Below are positions 1 to 6,742 of a DNA stretch of 6,954 nucleotides, one piece after another. Within the stretch, counting starts at the first letter, position 1. Each line of letters begins with the position of its first letter. Under the pieces are notes generated by a model. The model had not been told where the DNA came from, made no database searches, and worked only from the letters and a program-made list of their open reading frames with translations. A program made the translations under genes and the position numbers. The DNA comes from JBOGED01 sp050743625 (GTDB taxonomy: Bacteria > Actinomycetota > Nitriliruptoria > Euzebyales > Egibacteraceae): NCBI GenBank assembly GCA_050743625.1, contig JBOGED010000634.1:1-6954 (forward strand), read 5' to 3'.

Positions 1-2
1 CG

Positions 3-269
3 GGATTGGGAGACCTCATCGAGGACGCCTTCACGTCCCGGGGGATCACCACACAAGGAAGCAACTCCAGCCTGCGCAACCGCTGCACCCTACCCCCCCG
101 CGCCACCGCCGCCGACGCCTCCACGACAGCGCAGCACCCGCGCGGACGGTGGCCTGCAGCTCCTCCGCATCCGGAAAGCTGCAGCTTTGGCCGTGCCGTC
201 GACCGCGGCCATGGCGAGGTCGCTGAGGAGATCCGAAACGCCGAGCGTGGACCGGCTATTGGAGCGTGA
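3..269 (+). CDS. Possible 3' end of an unrecognised gene (doubtful)
   Basis: This plus-strand frame is open from the window edge and stops with TGA at 267-269, so it would be the last ~88 residues of a gene starting outside the window, or a small ORF from the TTG at position 6. The first ~45 codons end in G or C nearly always, as real genes here do; the preference fades in the second half. The residues (GDLIEDAFTSRG, then a Pro/Ala/Arg-rich tail) match no family I recognise and show no membrane segment. It would converge with the glycosyltransferase on the other strand, overlapping its 3' end by 14 nt. It could equally be chance openness in GC-rich spacer DNA. The minus strand of 1-255 gives no better candidate. 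Confidence 0.2.
   Translation, partial: GLGDLIEDAFTSRGITTQGSNSSLRNRCTLPPRATAADASTTAQHPRGRWPAAPPHPESCSFGRAVDRGHGEVAEEIRNAERGPAIGA
175..188. repeat. 14-bp perfect palindrome, AAAGCTGCAGCTTT
   Basis: The sequence AAAGCTGCAGCTTT is exactly self-complementary with no spacer. It lies about 70 nt beyond the stop codon of the minus-strand operon. With no loop it is a poor intrinsic terminator, and no T-run follows on either strand. The core CTGCAGCT also occurs at 154-161. It could be a binding site for a dimeric protein or chance. Confidence 0.4.
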
Positions 270-1398
270 GAAGCAGCGCGTGGAGGGCGGCGACGCCCTC
301 GTCGCGGGTGGGGCCGGCGCCGGGTGGGCCGGGTCGGAGTAGGGTGCGGTCGGCGGCGGCGCGGCGGAGGATGGCGATGAGGCCTTCGGTATCGCGAGTG
401 TCGAGGTGATGAAAGCGGCCAGCCTCGGGGACCCGGAGAAGCGTGGCGTCCGGTGGGCAGATCGCGATGACAGGTATGCCTACCGCGAGGTAGTCGTACA
501 CCTTGGCGGGGATGCGTGATTCTGTCGCGCTGGCTGGGTCGACCGTGACGACCGCGGCGTCGGCCTGTGCGAGGCGTTGGTACAGGTCCTTGCGTGGGAC
601 AGCCCCGTGCCGGATCGACATGCTCCCATGCCCGAAGTGTTGCTGAAGCGACGGCGAGACGCCACCGATGACGGTCAGCGCCGCGACGGAGGGGCCGACA
701 CGGGCGAGTGCGCCCGGCAGGATCCCGGGTCCGTTGCGGCCATACCAGTAGCCGGCGAAGACGAGATGGAGAGGACTGCCGTTGCGGCCGGGAGCACGGT
801 ATGGCGGGAGCCGCGCGAGGTCTGCCGGATCATGGCCGTTGGGCACCGAGACCACTTGCGAGGGAGCCAATCCCAAGCGCTGGACGAGCAGTTCACCGAA
901 CCGGGGTCCGCCCGCATAGGTCACCGCGGCGGCTCGCCTGACGGCGAGGCGCTCAAGTGGAGCGGTCGCTTGGGCCAACGGCGGCGGCGTATCGCGCGCG
1001 GCCCAGGGATCGCGATAGTCCACGACGAGCGGAAACTCCGCAGGGAACCCGCAAGCCGCGACCCACAGAAAAGCAAACGGTGGGACCGACACGACAACAG
1101 GTCCACTCTGGATACGGCGCACGGCGATCCGTGCCCGCCATCCGGTCGCTGGCATGACGTCGCCCTCGAATCCTGCTGCTTCGAGCGTTCCCCGGAGCCA
1201 GGAGCTCAAGCCCGGCGCAGGCCTCGGGAACAGCCGACCGATCAGGCCCCACATCCGGGACAGCGGGACGGGGCTGATGTCGCAGACATCGACGATCCAG
1301 CCACGTGCCGTCAATCCGGAGGCGAAGGCGGCGATACGGCTACCGACGGCGCTGGCGGACAGCGCACCGGCCGCGACGAGGGTGACGCGCCGGCTCAC
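256..1398 (-). CDS. GT4-like glycosyltransferase
   Basis: Predicted 380-residue cytoplasmic or membrane-associated GT-B glycosyltransferase, probably adding a sugar from a nucleotide donor to a surface glycan. The N-terminal half (residues 4-180) resembles an acceptor domain: a beta strand and small-residue loop SASAVGSR at 14-21, then VVDYRDPWAARD at 125-136, a signature of GT4-like enzymes from capsule loci. SVPNGHD at 184-190 leads into the donor domain, with strand HLVFAG at 211-216 and TVIGG at 242-246. The donor loop ESRIPAKVYDYLAVGIPVI spans 293-311. E293 fits the first Glu of the GT4 E-x7-E motif, but the second position is Tyr301, so this is a divergent subgroup. The start is GTG (1396-1398), overlapping the stop of the upstream THUMP methyltransferase as GTGA, with only a weak GGGTAG upstream. 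It is the last gene of the operon. The C-terminal ~30 residues are Gly/Pro/Arg-rich and look non-conserved. Donor and acceptor cannot be read from sequence. Confidence 0.85.
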   Translation of the reverse strand: MSRRVTLVAAGALSASAVGSRIAAFASGLTARGWIVDVCDISPVPLSRMWGLIGRLFPRPAPGLSSWLRGTLEAAGFEGDVMPATGWRARIAVRRIQSGPVVVSVPPFAFLWVAACGFPAEFPLVVDYRDPWAARDTPPPLAQATAPLERLAVRRAAAVTYAGGPRFGELLVQRLGLAPSQVVSVPNGHDPADLARLPPYRAPGRNGSPLHLVFAGYWYGRNGPGILPGALARVGPSVAALTVIGGVSPSLQQHFGHGSMSIRHGAVPRKDLYQRLAQADAAVVTVDPASATESRIPAKVYDYLAVGIPVIAICPPDATLLRVPEAGRFHHLDTRDTEGLIAILRRAAADRTLLRPGPPGAGPTRDEGVAALHALLLTLQ

Positions 1399-2558
1399 CT
1401 ACCCGTGGCTTGTGTTGGCGCGGCACCTGAATCTCGGCCTCCAGCCTCGTCCCTGTCGTAGCCCCAGATCCGCGTGGACACGCCGAGCAGGCGAAGAGGA
1501 TAGGAATCCGTGAGCGCCAGCCCGGCGGGGTGTCTTGGCGCGGGTGGCGGCAGAAGGACAATCACACGGCCTCCAGGCCGCGTGACCCGCGCCGCCTCGC
1601 GCAGGGCCTGGATGACCCATCGTTTGGGATCACGGTCGACGTGAAACTGCTTGCCAAACGGCAGGTTGGCCACGACAGCATCGAATGAGCCGTCAGGATG
1701 AGAAAGATTCAGGACGTCTTCCCGCTCGATGACCGCCTCGGGGACATTGGTTCGGGCGATGCTGACGGCCTGCTCATCGATGTCAGAGCCGTACGCCTCC
1801 CATCCCATCCTCAGCGCTTCCCGCACGATGGTCCCCGTGCCGCAGCAGGGGTCGAGGACCCGGGCGGGGGGATCTCCGGCAAGGTGCATCATGGCTGCGG
1901 CCACGACCGGTCGGAGCGCGCCGTGCCGCTCCGTCGTGCGACCCTCGCCGTGTTGGCGCATCCGTTTGTCGGACAAACGGATGCCGGCGACGAACCAGGC
2001 ACGGCGATGTTCCAGCACCCAGATCTCGAGGTCGGCGGGATCGGCGGTGCGCCAGCGCGGCCGATTGGCGGCGATCGCTTTGGTGACGGCACCGCGAAGC
2101 TCCGTGCGTTTGAAGCGGCGTTCGTCGACCACGCGGGTGATCGCCCGGAAGGTCATTGCTGAGCTGAGGGGGCGGACAAATCGTGCCCAAGTTGACAAGG
2201 CGCGCTCGAGGCCTGTCCGCGTGATCAGGGCATTTGCGACTCGGCCAGGTGGCCCGCTGCTCGCGTCGGCGATCTTGGCAAAGACATCCTCGGCGAGGCG
2301 CAGGTCGTCGAACTGCCATCGAGCCCCGCGACGGGCGCGGAAGACGACGATGTCGGCCCTGCCGTCATAACCCATCTCGCAGTCTGGCTCGAGATCAGGG
2401 TGAGCGGCGATCTCGGCCCGCAGAAGCGTACCGAGACCTGGAAGCGTGGTCGCAAAAAAGCTGGCAGTCGCCGGTCGGCCGTCCAGTCGTGGTCTTTTCG
2501 TTCTGTCCTCGGGGCTCACGGCGAACGCATCAGTCATGTCGCGCATTGTCTGACTCAT
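1395..2558 (-). CDS. THUMP-domain class I SAM methyltransferase (RNA methyltransferase-like)
   Basis: A 387-residue protein with the architecture of the THUMP plus UPF0020 methyltransferases (Trm14/TrmN, Trm11, RlmL relatives), which make N2-methylguanine-type changes in tRNA or rRNA. Residues ~31-190 correspond to the ferredoxin-like/THUMP part: FFATTLPGLGTLLRAEI at 34-50 is the usual N-terminal motif, and FKRTELRGAVTKAI at 149-162 matches the THUMP core. A linker, LSDKRMRQHGEGRTTERHG at 195-213, precedes ALRPVVAAAMM at 214-224. The Rossmann domain then shows SAM motif I VLDPCCGTGT (234-243), acidic motif II GSDID (257-261) and the catalytic motif IV NLPFG (298-302), typical of amino-group methylation. 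The ATG start overlaps the acyltransferase stop as ATGA (2555-2558). Met5 and Met8 are alternative starts. The family assignment is firm; the RNA target is unknown, and its place in a glycan operon is unusual. Confidence 0.88.
   Translation of the reverse strand: MSQTMRDMTDAFAVSPEDRTKRPRLDGRPATASFFATTLPGLGTLLRAEIAAHPDLEPDCEMGYDGRADIVVFRARRGARWQFDDLRLAEDVFAKIADASSGPPGRVANALITRTGLERALSTWARFVRPLSSAMTFRAITRVVDERRFKRTELRGAVTKAIAANRPRWRTADPADLEIWVLEHRRAWFVAGIRLSDKRMRQHGEGRTTERHGALRPVVAAAMMHLAGDPPARVLDPCCGTGTIVREALRMGWEAYGSDIDEQAVSIARTNVPEAVIEREDVLNLSHPDGSFDAVVANLPFGKQFHVDRDPKRWVIQALREAARVTRPGGRVIVLLPPPAPRHPAGLALTDSYPLRLLGVSTRIWGYDRDEAGGRDSGAAPTQATGR
1958..1984. repeat. 27-nt inverted repeat inside the THUMP methyltransferase gene
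   Basis: The left arm GCATCCGTTTGTC (1958-1970) and the right arm GACAAACGGATGC (1972-1984) are perfect reverse complements around a single central G. The repeat lies in the codons for residues 192-201 of the methyltransferase, at the joint between the THUMP and catalytic domains. As DNA it looks like a dimer-binding operator. As RNA the same strand could form a stem only after opening several central pairs to make a loop. No function can be assigned from sequence alone. Confidence 0.6.
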
Positions 2559-3547
2559 GCCTTCAACGCAAGGTCACGCAGATGCCTCGGCACGGCGCCG
2601 AGATCGAACTTGTACGGTTCGTCTCCACGCCCCATCTCGATCACACGGACACCCTCCGCGACTGCGGTGCACGCGATGTCGGCCAGCAGGAGGTGGCTGG
2701 GACTGTACCGGGCCATCTCCGGCCGGTAGGTGCTCATGTAGAGAAGATCGGCTGCGGATGTACGGAACATCAGGCTCTGGGCAATAGGTTCGCCGTCCAG
2801 CTTGATCTGGGCGAGGAAACAGCGCCTCTGCGAGCTTAAATCTCTGCCGACATCGGTGAGGAATTGGGGGAGTCGAGGGTGACGGTCCATGGCGGGCAAC
2901 TCGTGCAGCCGTTCCCTGTCATTCCATGCCGACAGCCGTTTCGTGACGAAGGTGGGCAGGGCGGCGGCCAAAGCGCGGGAATCGAGCAGGCGTTCCACCG
3001 TAATGGTTCCTTGTTGCACAAGTCGTGTGCGGGCGCTTCTCAATCCCCGGCGCCGCTTGCGGGACCATCCTGGGATGCAGCCTAACGCGCCGAACTCAAG
3101 ATCCTCCTCGTGCAGGGGCAGGATAGGAGCTGGGCAACCTGGACTGCTGTTCACGACCCCCGTCAGGACACCCTCCGGCCGGACGTCCGTGAGCACAGTC
3201 GGGTGCGAGCTCCACCGGCGGATCACCGCATGGACGAGAGCAATCGTCATCTCTCGGTCGGCACTGTCCGACAGAACGCGGGCGTCATGCTCGTCACCCA
3301 AGGACCTGCCCGGCCACGACAGCCTGCCGCGGTTGACCGTCAACGCAAGTACCCCAAGAAGCGTGCCGTCGTTTGCCACCGCCGCTGCCACGTATGGGGT
3401 ACCAAGGTCCGGAAAGTTTCGCCAGGCTGCCAGACACCACGCGGGCGACGTGTAGATGCCGCTCGCGCCGCCGGCTTGCAGGCGCTCCCACTCAGGCATC
3501 AAACTCTCGACTTCGTCGATCGTCGTGAGAAGGACGACAGATGTCAC
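2555..3547 (-). CDS. CelD/BcsL-type GNAT acyltransferase
   Basis: A 330-residue soluble protein of the GNAT superfamily, Acetyltransf_6 (CelD/BcsL, FemAB-like) group. Members transfer acyl or aminoacyl groups and are common in exopolysaccharide and cell-envelope loci. The family pattern is visible: an N-terminal strand/helix with W20ERL and SPAWCLAAWRNF (34-45), a middle basic stretch KRRRGLRSARTRL (164-176), then the acyl-binding half with FLAQIKLDGEPIAQSLMF (244-261), SPSHLLLADIACTAVAEGV (282-300) and the hallmark MGRGDEPYKFDLG (305-317), matching the family's RGDExYKxxxG end motif. The length is typical. The start is GTG at 3545-3547, overlapping the TGA of the preceding methyltransferase as GTGA. 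The gene ends in an ATGA overlap with the THUMP gene. The likely role is acylation of a sugar or glycan precursor made by the neighbouring transferases. The substrate is inference; the family call rests on the C-terminal motif. Confidence 0.85.
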   Translation of the reverse strand: MTSVVLLTTIDEVESLMPEWERLQAGGASGIYTSPAWCLAAWRNFPDLGTPYVAAAVANDGTLLGVLALTVNRGRLSWPGRSLGDEHDARVLSDSADREMTIALVHAVIRRWSSHPTVLTDVRPEGVLTGVVNSSPGCPAPILPLHEEDLEFGALGCIPGWSRKRRRGLRSARTRLVQQGTITVERLLDSRALAAALPTFVTKRLSAWNDRERLHELPAMDRHPRLPQFLTDVGRDLSSQRRCFLAQIKLDGEPIAQSLMFRTSAADLLYMSTYRPEMARYSPSHLLLADIACTAVAEGVRVIEMGRGDEPYKFDLGAVPRHLRDLALKA

Positions 3548-4236
3548 CGCGCGAGCCGATAATCGCAGTAATCAAAGCGTTCGAAGTAGTCGCGCAGCAG
3601 CGGGATGATCTGGTCTTGCCCCGAGGACGCCAGCTCCCGCGCCCGAATCCCATTCTCCCAGTGCACGGGCGTCGTCCATATGCGTTGGTCCGTGCGCCAC
3701 TCGAGGGAGATCTCCCGCGGGACGAATTCAATCAGACACAGCCAAACCTGTTTTGGGATGAACACAAGCTCATTGTCTTCGAAGAGCACGAGCCAGCGAT
3801 GTTTCTCATAACCCGGGTACCGTGACGTCAGCGGTCCGACATCGACGTCATAGGTGCACTCGATCCAGACCGATGGCACCTCGATGTATCCACGGGTGGC
3901 GATCCTCGCGAGCTCCTGGCACACGGCGATCGGGTCCCGGACGTCTTCGAGCGTTTGGCCGCAATAAGCGAAAGCGAATGTCTCGTCCGGGAACGGCCAA
4001 GGAGTCTCGCAGATGTCGAGCTGATGCCACGTGGCTTCGGTGTAACACTCCGGCCCAACGCCGAGCCGTCCGCCACCGGCCCGGGACTCGTAGGGCAGGA
4101 GGTCGAGGACATGGTCGGCTCTGCTCAGCGGCTTCCACCAGCCTCCGACATCGACGACAAGGTCGTGCGGTCCGATGCGGGCCAGCACAGCGGCGAGGTT
4201 GTCCGGATGAGGGTCGGGGTACCTGATGAGCTCCAT
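3544..4236 (-). CDS. SAM-dependent methyltransferase of a glycan-locus family
   Basis: A 230-residue class I methyltransferase and the first gene of the minus-strand operon. The SAM fold is seen in VVDVGGWWKPLSRADHVLDLLPYE (27-50; motif I strand and loop, then the acidic end of strand 2). It continues with PWPFPDETFAFAYCGQTLEDVRDPIAVCQELARIATRGYIEVPS from residue 79 to 122. The TLEDVRDP and GYIEVPS blocks mark a methyltransferase group often found beside glycosyltransferases. The C-terminal half (HRWLVLFEDNELVFIPK) probably shapes the substrate site. I start it at the ATG at 4234-4236 (MELIRYPDPHPDN). The frame stays open to an ATG at 4317, but the extra 27 residues look non-protein and run far into the divergent gene. 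There is no clear Shine-Dalgarno. Motif I has Trp-Trp where many enzymes have further glycines. A sugar or precursor O-methylation role is inferred from neighbours. Confidence 0.8.
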   Translation of the reverse strand: MELIRYPDPHPDNLAAVLARIGPHDLVVDVGGWWKPLSRADHVLDLLPYESRAGGGRLGVGPECYTEATWHQLDICETPWPFPDETFAFAYCGQTLEDVRDPIAVCQELARIATRGYIEVPSVWIECTYDVDVGPLTSRYPGYEKHRWLVLFEDNELVFIPKQVWLCLIEFVPREISLEWRTDQRIWTTPVHWENGIRARELASSGQDQIIPLLRDYFERFDYCDYRLAR

Positions 4237-5539
4237 ACTTTGGCGAATGATAAACTCTCTCGGCCTTGCCCAAATCACAGGACAATTGCGGCCCACTCCG
4301 GGGCACGTTGGCGGCATCGACGGCGACCATAATCAGCAGCGTGTCCTGTTCTTGACCCATCATCTTCCTTGGCCACCGCAAAGCGGGGGCCGCCTGCGAG
4401 AGGCAGAGCTGCTGCGCCGGCTCGCCTCCCGCTTCGACATCGAACTTGTGGCGGTATCGAAGGTGCCTGATCTGGACCTGGCCCATGTTCGCCAAGCCTC
4501 CCGCTACGGCATCCATACCCGCGTGTTCTCCGCCCAAGAAGCTGGCCCGGGGCGCTGGAGTTCACACGTTCGCCGCCATCACTCTCCCGCTGCTCATGGC
4601 TACCTCCGCCACCGCCTGGCCAATGACGAGGATGTTGTCGTCCATGTCGAGGGCCATTACGTGATGGGCCTCCTGCCCCTCACGGTGCGGCGGCAAGCGC
4701 TCGTTGTCGAGCACAACATCGAGTCGACCCTGTTTGAGCAGCGGGCCGCGCTGACCACTATCACGCACGAGCGCCAGCGCTTGTTGCGTGACGCGGAGCT
4801 CACGCGCCGGACCGAGAGAGCAGCGTGGCGAACCGCTCGTATGGTCGCTGCGCTAACCAGGGAGGATGCGAGCGTCATCCAAGAAGCTGCGCCTAGTACC
4901 GAGGTTCGAGTCCTGCCCGATGGCGCCGACCATCTCGCCAGGCCCACGGTCCAGCGGACTATGGCCCCAAGCGATAGCACAAGCCTGCTGTTTGTCGCGA
5001 ACCTCGCGTACCACCCGAACCAGGACGCGGCTCGAAATCTGGTCACAGAAATCTTCCCCGCCATCCTCGCTCGCTGTCCTGACGAGACCTTGACGATCGT
5101 CGGCGCCGCGCCGCCTGAATGGCTCCTGAATATCGCGGCGAGCGAGTCACGGATCACCGTCACCGGCTGGGTGCCCGATGTGGCGGTATGGCTCGACGCC
5201 GCAGAGGTGGTGATCTGCCCCTTGCGAGTCGGCGGGGGCGTCAAGGTCAAGGTCCTAGAGGCGCTTGCGCGTGGACGCGCGGTGATCACCACAGCCGTCG
5301 GTATGCAAGGCTTGGGTCATCTGCCGGCTGACGCGGTGATCGAGTGCAATGACATCGCCTCGATGGTCGAGAACTGCGTCGCGCTGCTGCACTCCCGGGC
5401 TGCGCGTGACCGCCAGCGGGCACGCGCAGCAGCTGCCGCTCGACAGCTTCATACCTGGGATGAGGCAGCGGATCTGGTTGCGTCCGCATGGACCGCGCTC
5501 ACATCCGCGCCTCGCGCCTACCCCGTTGCACAGGAATGA
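4226..5539 (+). CDS. GT4 glycosyltransferase (first of the plus-strand pair)
   Basis: Up to 437 residues; GT-B fold, GT4 family, similar in motif layout to sugar transferases of exopolysaccharide loci. The acceptor domain starts at RVLFLTHHLPWPPQSGGRLRE (39-59), where the glycine-rich loop binds substrate. HVEGHYVMGLL (140-150) and VVEHNIESTLFEQRA (160-174) follow; the latter is a recurrent signature of this group. The donor domain opens with LLFVANLAYHPNQDAARNL (254-272), then TIVGAAPPEW (290-299) and TGWVPDV (313-319). It ends with the donor loop GGGVKVKVLEALARGRAVITT (336-356), in which E345 fits the conserved second Glu of GT4 enzymes. The start is uncertain: ATG 4226 (weak GGGG upstream), ATG 4247 or TTG 4286 (AGGA 3 nt before it). 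The ~38 residues before the domain look unconserved, and the first two starts collide with the divergent gene's start, so 4286 is plausible. It ends in an ATGA overlap with the next glycosyltransferase. Confidence 0.85.
   Translation: MSSILWRMINSLGLAQITGQLRPTPGHVGGIDGDHNQQRVLFLTHHLPWPPQSGGRLREAELLRRLASRFDIELVAVSKVPDLDLAHVRQASRYGIHTRVFSAQEAGPGRWSSHVRRHHSPAAHGYLRHRLANDEDVVVHVEGHYVMGLLPLTVRRQALVVEHNIESTLFEQRAALTTITHERQRLLRDAELTRRTERAAWRTARMVAALTREDASVIQEAAPSTEVRVLPDGADHLARPTVQRTMAPSDSTSLLFVANLAYHPNQDAARNLVTEIFPAILARCPDETLTIVGAAPPEWLLNIAASESRITVTGWVPDVAVWLDAAEVVICPLRVGGGVKVKVLEALARGRAVITTAVGMQGLGHLPADAVIECNDIASMVENCVALLHSRAARDRQRARAAAAARQLHTWDEAADLVASAWTALTSAPRAYPVAQE
4237..4285. promoter_or_regulatory. 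Putative divergent control region between the two operons
   Basis: The only place for promoters is the head-to-head junction. On the minus strand a -10-like TATCAT lies at 4252-4247, with 10 nt between it and the ATG at 4236, which would give a leaderless or nearly leaderless mRNA; no good -35 is seen. On the plus strand TAAACT (4250-4255) fits a loose TAnnnT -10 and would put the start site near 4262, upstream of the in-frame TTG at 4286 but downstream of the ATGs at 4226 and 4247. These matches are weak and could be chance. Confidence 0.25.
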
Positions 5540-6702
5540 GCGCATCCAACGACAGGTCCCTTCGACCGGCCCGGGTGCTTCACCTCATCGTCCCGCAACG
5601 CGAAGGCGCAATCGGCGGCGCTGATCTTCATGTGCTCGACCTCGCCGTTGCCCAGCAGCGGCATGGCTCGTGGCAGCCGGTGATACTCGCACCCCGCGCA
5701 CCTTGGGGCTACCTCGAACGGCTCCGGAACGCGAACCTGGCCGCCGTGACGGCGCCACGGCTGAGATCCGTGCTGCGACGGTTGCCCCCCGAACATGGGA
5801 TAAGCCTGGTGCACGCTCACGGTTACGAGGCGAATTATCTGCTTGCCATATTGCGTCAGGTGTCGCGTCGCTGGTCTCGGCTGCCTGCCGTCGTGACGGC
5901 GCATGGTTGGATCGAGACGACGCCGTGGCTTCGCATGAAGTCCGCGCTCGACCGCATGAGCGCTCGGACGGCGGACGTCCGCATCGCCAGCGCCTACGCG
6001 CACGCCTCACGGCTGGGCGTCGATCACGCGTCCCTATTGGTGATCCACAACGGGGTACCCGAGCAAGCGTCGGATCGCCTCGCGCACCTGCGAGGTGAGC
6101 GCGTTACGCTCCGGACACTGCTTGGCATCCCGCCAGAAGCGTTCCTCGTCGGCGCCGTCGGGCGCCTCTCACCCGAGAAACGCATAGACCTACTGCTCAT
6201 CGCGACCGGAAGGATCGCCGCAAAGCGACCCGAACTGCGCCTGATCGTAGTCGGCGGAGGAGCGCAACGCGCGGCCCTAGAGAAACTCGCCACCCGTCTT
6301 GGGATCCGAGAGCAGGTCACCTTCACCGGCCTGGTGACCGATACGGCACCCGTATACGTTGCGCTCGACCTTCTGATCCAACCCTCGGATACCGAGGGAA
6401 CGCCACGTACGATCCTCGAAGCCATGGCGCACCGGGTCCCGGTCATCGCGACGGACGTCGGCGATGTCGCCGAAGTCCTCGATCACGGTCGCGCGGGGAT
6501 CTTGACGTCCCCGAACGACGCGGGGGCCCTTGCTGACGCGATGGTCCATGCCCTGGATCATCCTGCCCGAGCGCGCGAGCGGTCTGAACGCGCCTATCTG
6601 CGCTACCGGAGGCACTTCACGATCGAGACCATGCGCAGGCGCGTAGACGAAGGTTATGCCCTGGCTGTACGAGAAGCTATGCATAGACATGTTGGGCGAT
6701 GA
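5536..6702 (+). CDS. GT4 glycosyltransferase (second of the plus-strand pair)
   Basis: A 388-residue canonical GT4 enzyme. The N-terminal domain begins RVLHLIVPQREGAIGGADLHVLDLA (13-37), with the GGAD loop that opens many GT4 proteins, followed by LVHAHGYEAN (91-100), VVTAHGW (119-125) and VIHNGV (169-174). The donor domain shows VGAVGRLSPEKRIDLL (205-220), where the Arg and Lys contact the donor phosphates, RLIVVGGGAQR (235-245) and VTFTGLVTD (261-269). A complete E-x7-E motif follows: SDTEGTPRTILEAMA (284-298) with E287 and E295, then PVIATDVGDVAEVL. These features mark an active retaining glycosyltransferase using a nucleotide-sugar donor. I chose the ATG at 5536-5538: it makes an ATGA overlap with the upstream stop and sits 12 residues before the first beta strand. 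An ATG at 5488 would add 16 arginine-rich residues that merely shadow the other gene. No terminator is visible after the stop. Confidence 0.92.
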   Translation: MSASNDRSLRPARVLHLIVPQREGAIGGADLHVLDLAVAQQRHGSWQPVILAPRAPWGYLERLRNANLAAVTAPRLRSVLRRLPPEHGISLVHAHGYEANYLLAILRQVSRRWSRLPAVVTAHGWIETTPWLRMKSALDRMSARTADVRIASAYAHASRLGVDHASLLVIHNGVPEQASDRLAHLRGERVTLRTLLGIPPEAFLVGAVGRLSPEKRIDLLLIATGRIAAKRPELRLIVVGGGAQRAALEKLATRLGIREQVTFTGLVTDTAPVYVALDLLIQPSDTEGTPRTILEAMAHRVPVIATDVGDVAEVLDHGRAGILTSPNDAGALADAMVHALDHPARARERSERAYLRYRRHFTIETMRRRVDEGYALAVREAMHRHVGR

Positions 6703-6742
6703 GCCACGGGAGATTGGAGCCGGGCCGACCAGGGCGCGGTAA

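Noticed and set aside
200..225. Possible hairpin terminator (CGACC/GGTCG) after the minus-strand operon
   Set aside because: The stem has only 5 pairs, a 13-nt loop and no T-run; it is too weak to call.
577..1461. A 294-codon plus-strand open frame opposite the terminal glycosyltransferase
   Set aside because: It is antisense to a gene with clear family motifs. The translation is Arg/Gly/Asp-rich with no domain pattern, a normal by-product of GC-rich codon use.
1729..2370. A 213-codon plus-strand open frame opposite the THUMP methyltransferase
   Set aside because: The minus strand carries THUMP and methyltransferase motifs in order; the plus-strand product is Arg/Ser/Ala-rich shadow sequence.
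4237..4317. N-terminal extension of the SAM methyltransferase to an ATG at 4317
   Set aside because: The 27 added residues show no family similarity and overlap the divergent glycosyltransferase deeply; the ATG at 4236 starts directly before plausible protein sequence.
5488..5535. Upstream ATG for the second plus-strand glycosyltransferase
   Set aside because: It adds 16 basic residues that shadow the preceding gene; the ATG at 5536 gives the ATGA overlap seen throughout the locus.
6453..6478. Inverted repeat with 12-nt arms, one mismatch and a 2-nt centre in the second plus-strand glycosyltransferase
   Set aside because: It encodes the conserved GT4 segment TDVGDVAEVL, whose Asp/Val/Gly codons easily produce imperfect GC-rich symmetry; no sign of separate function.
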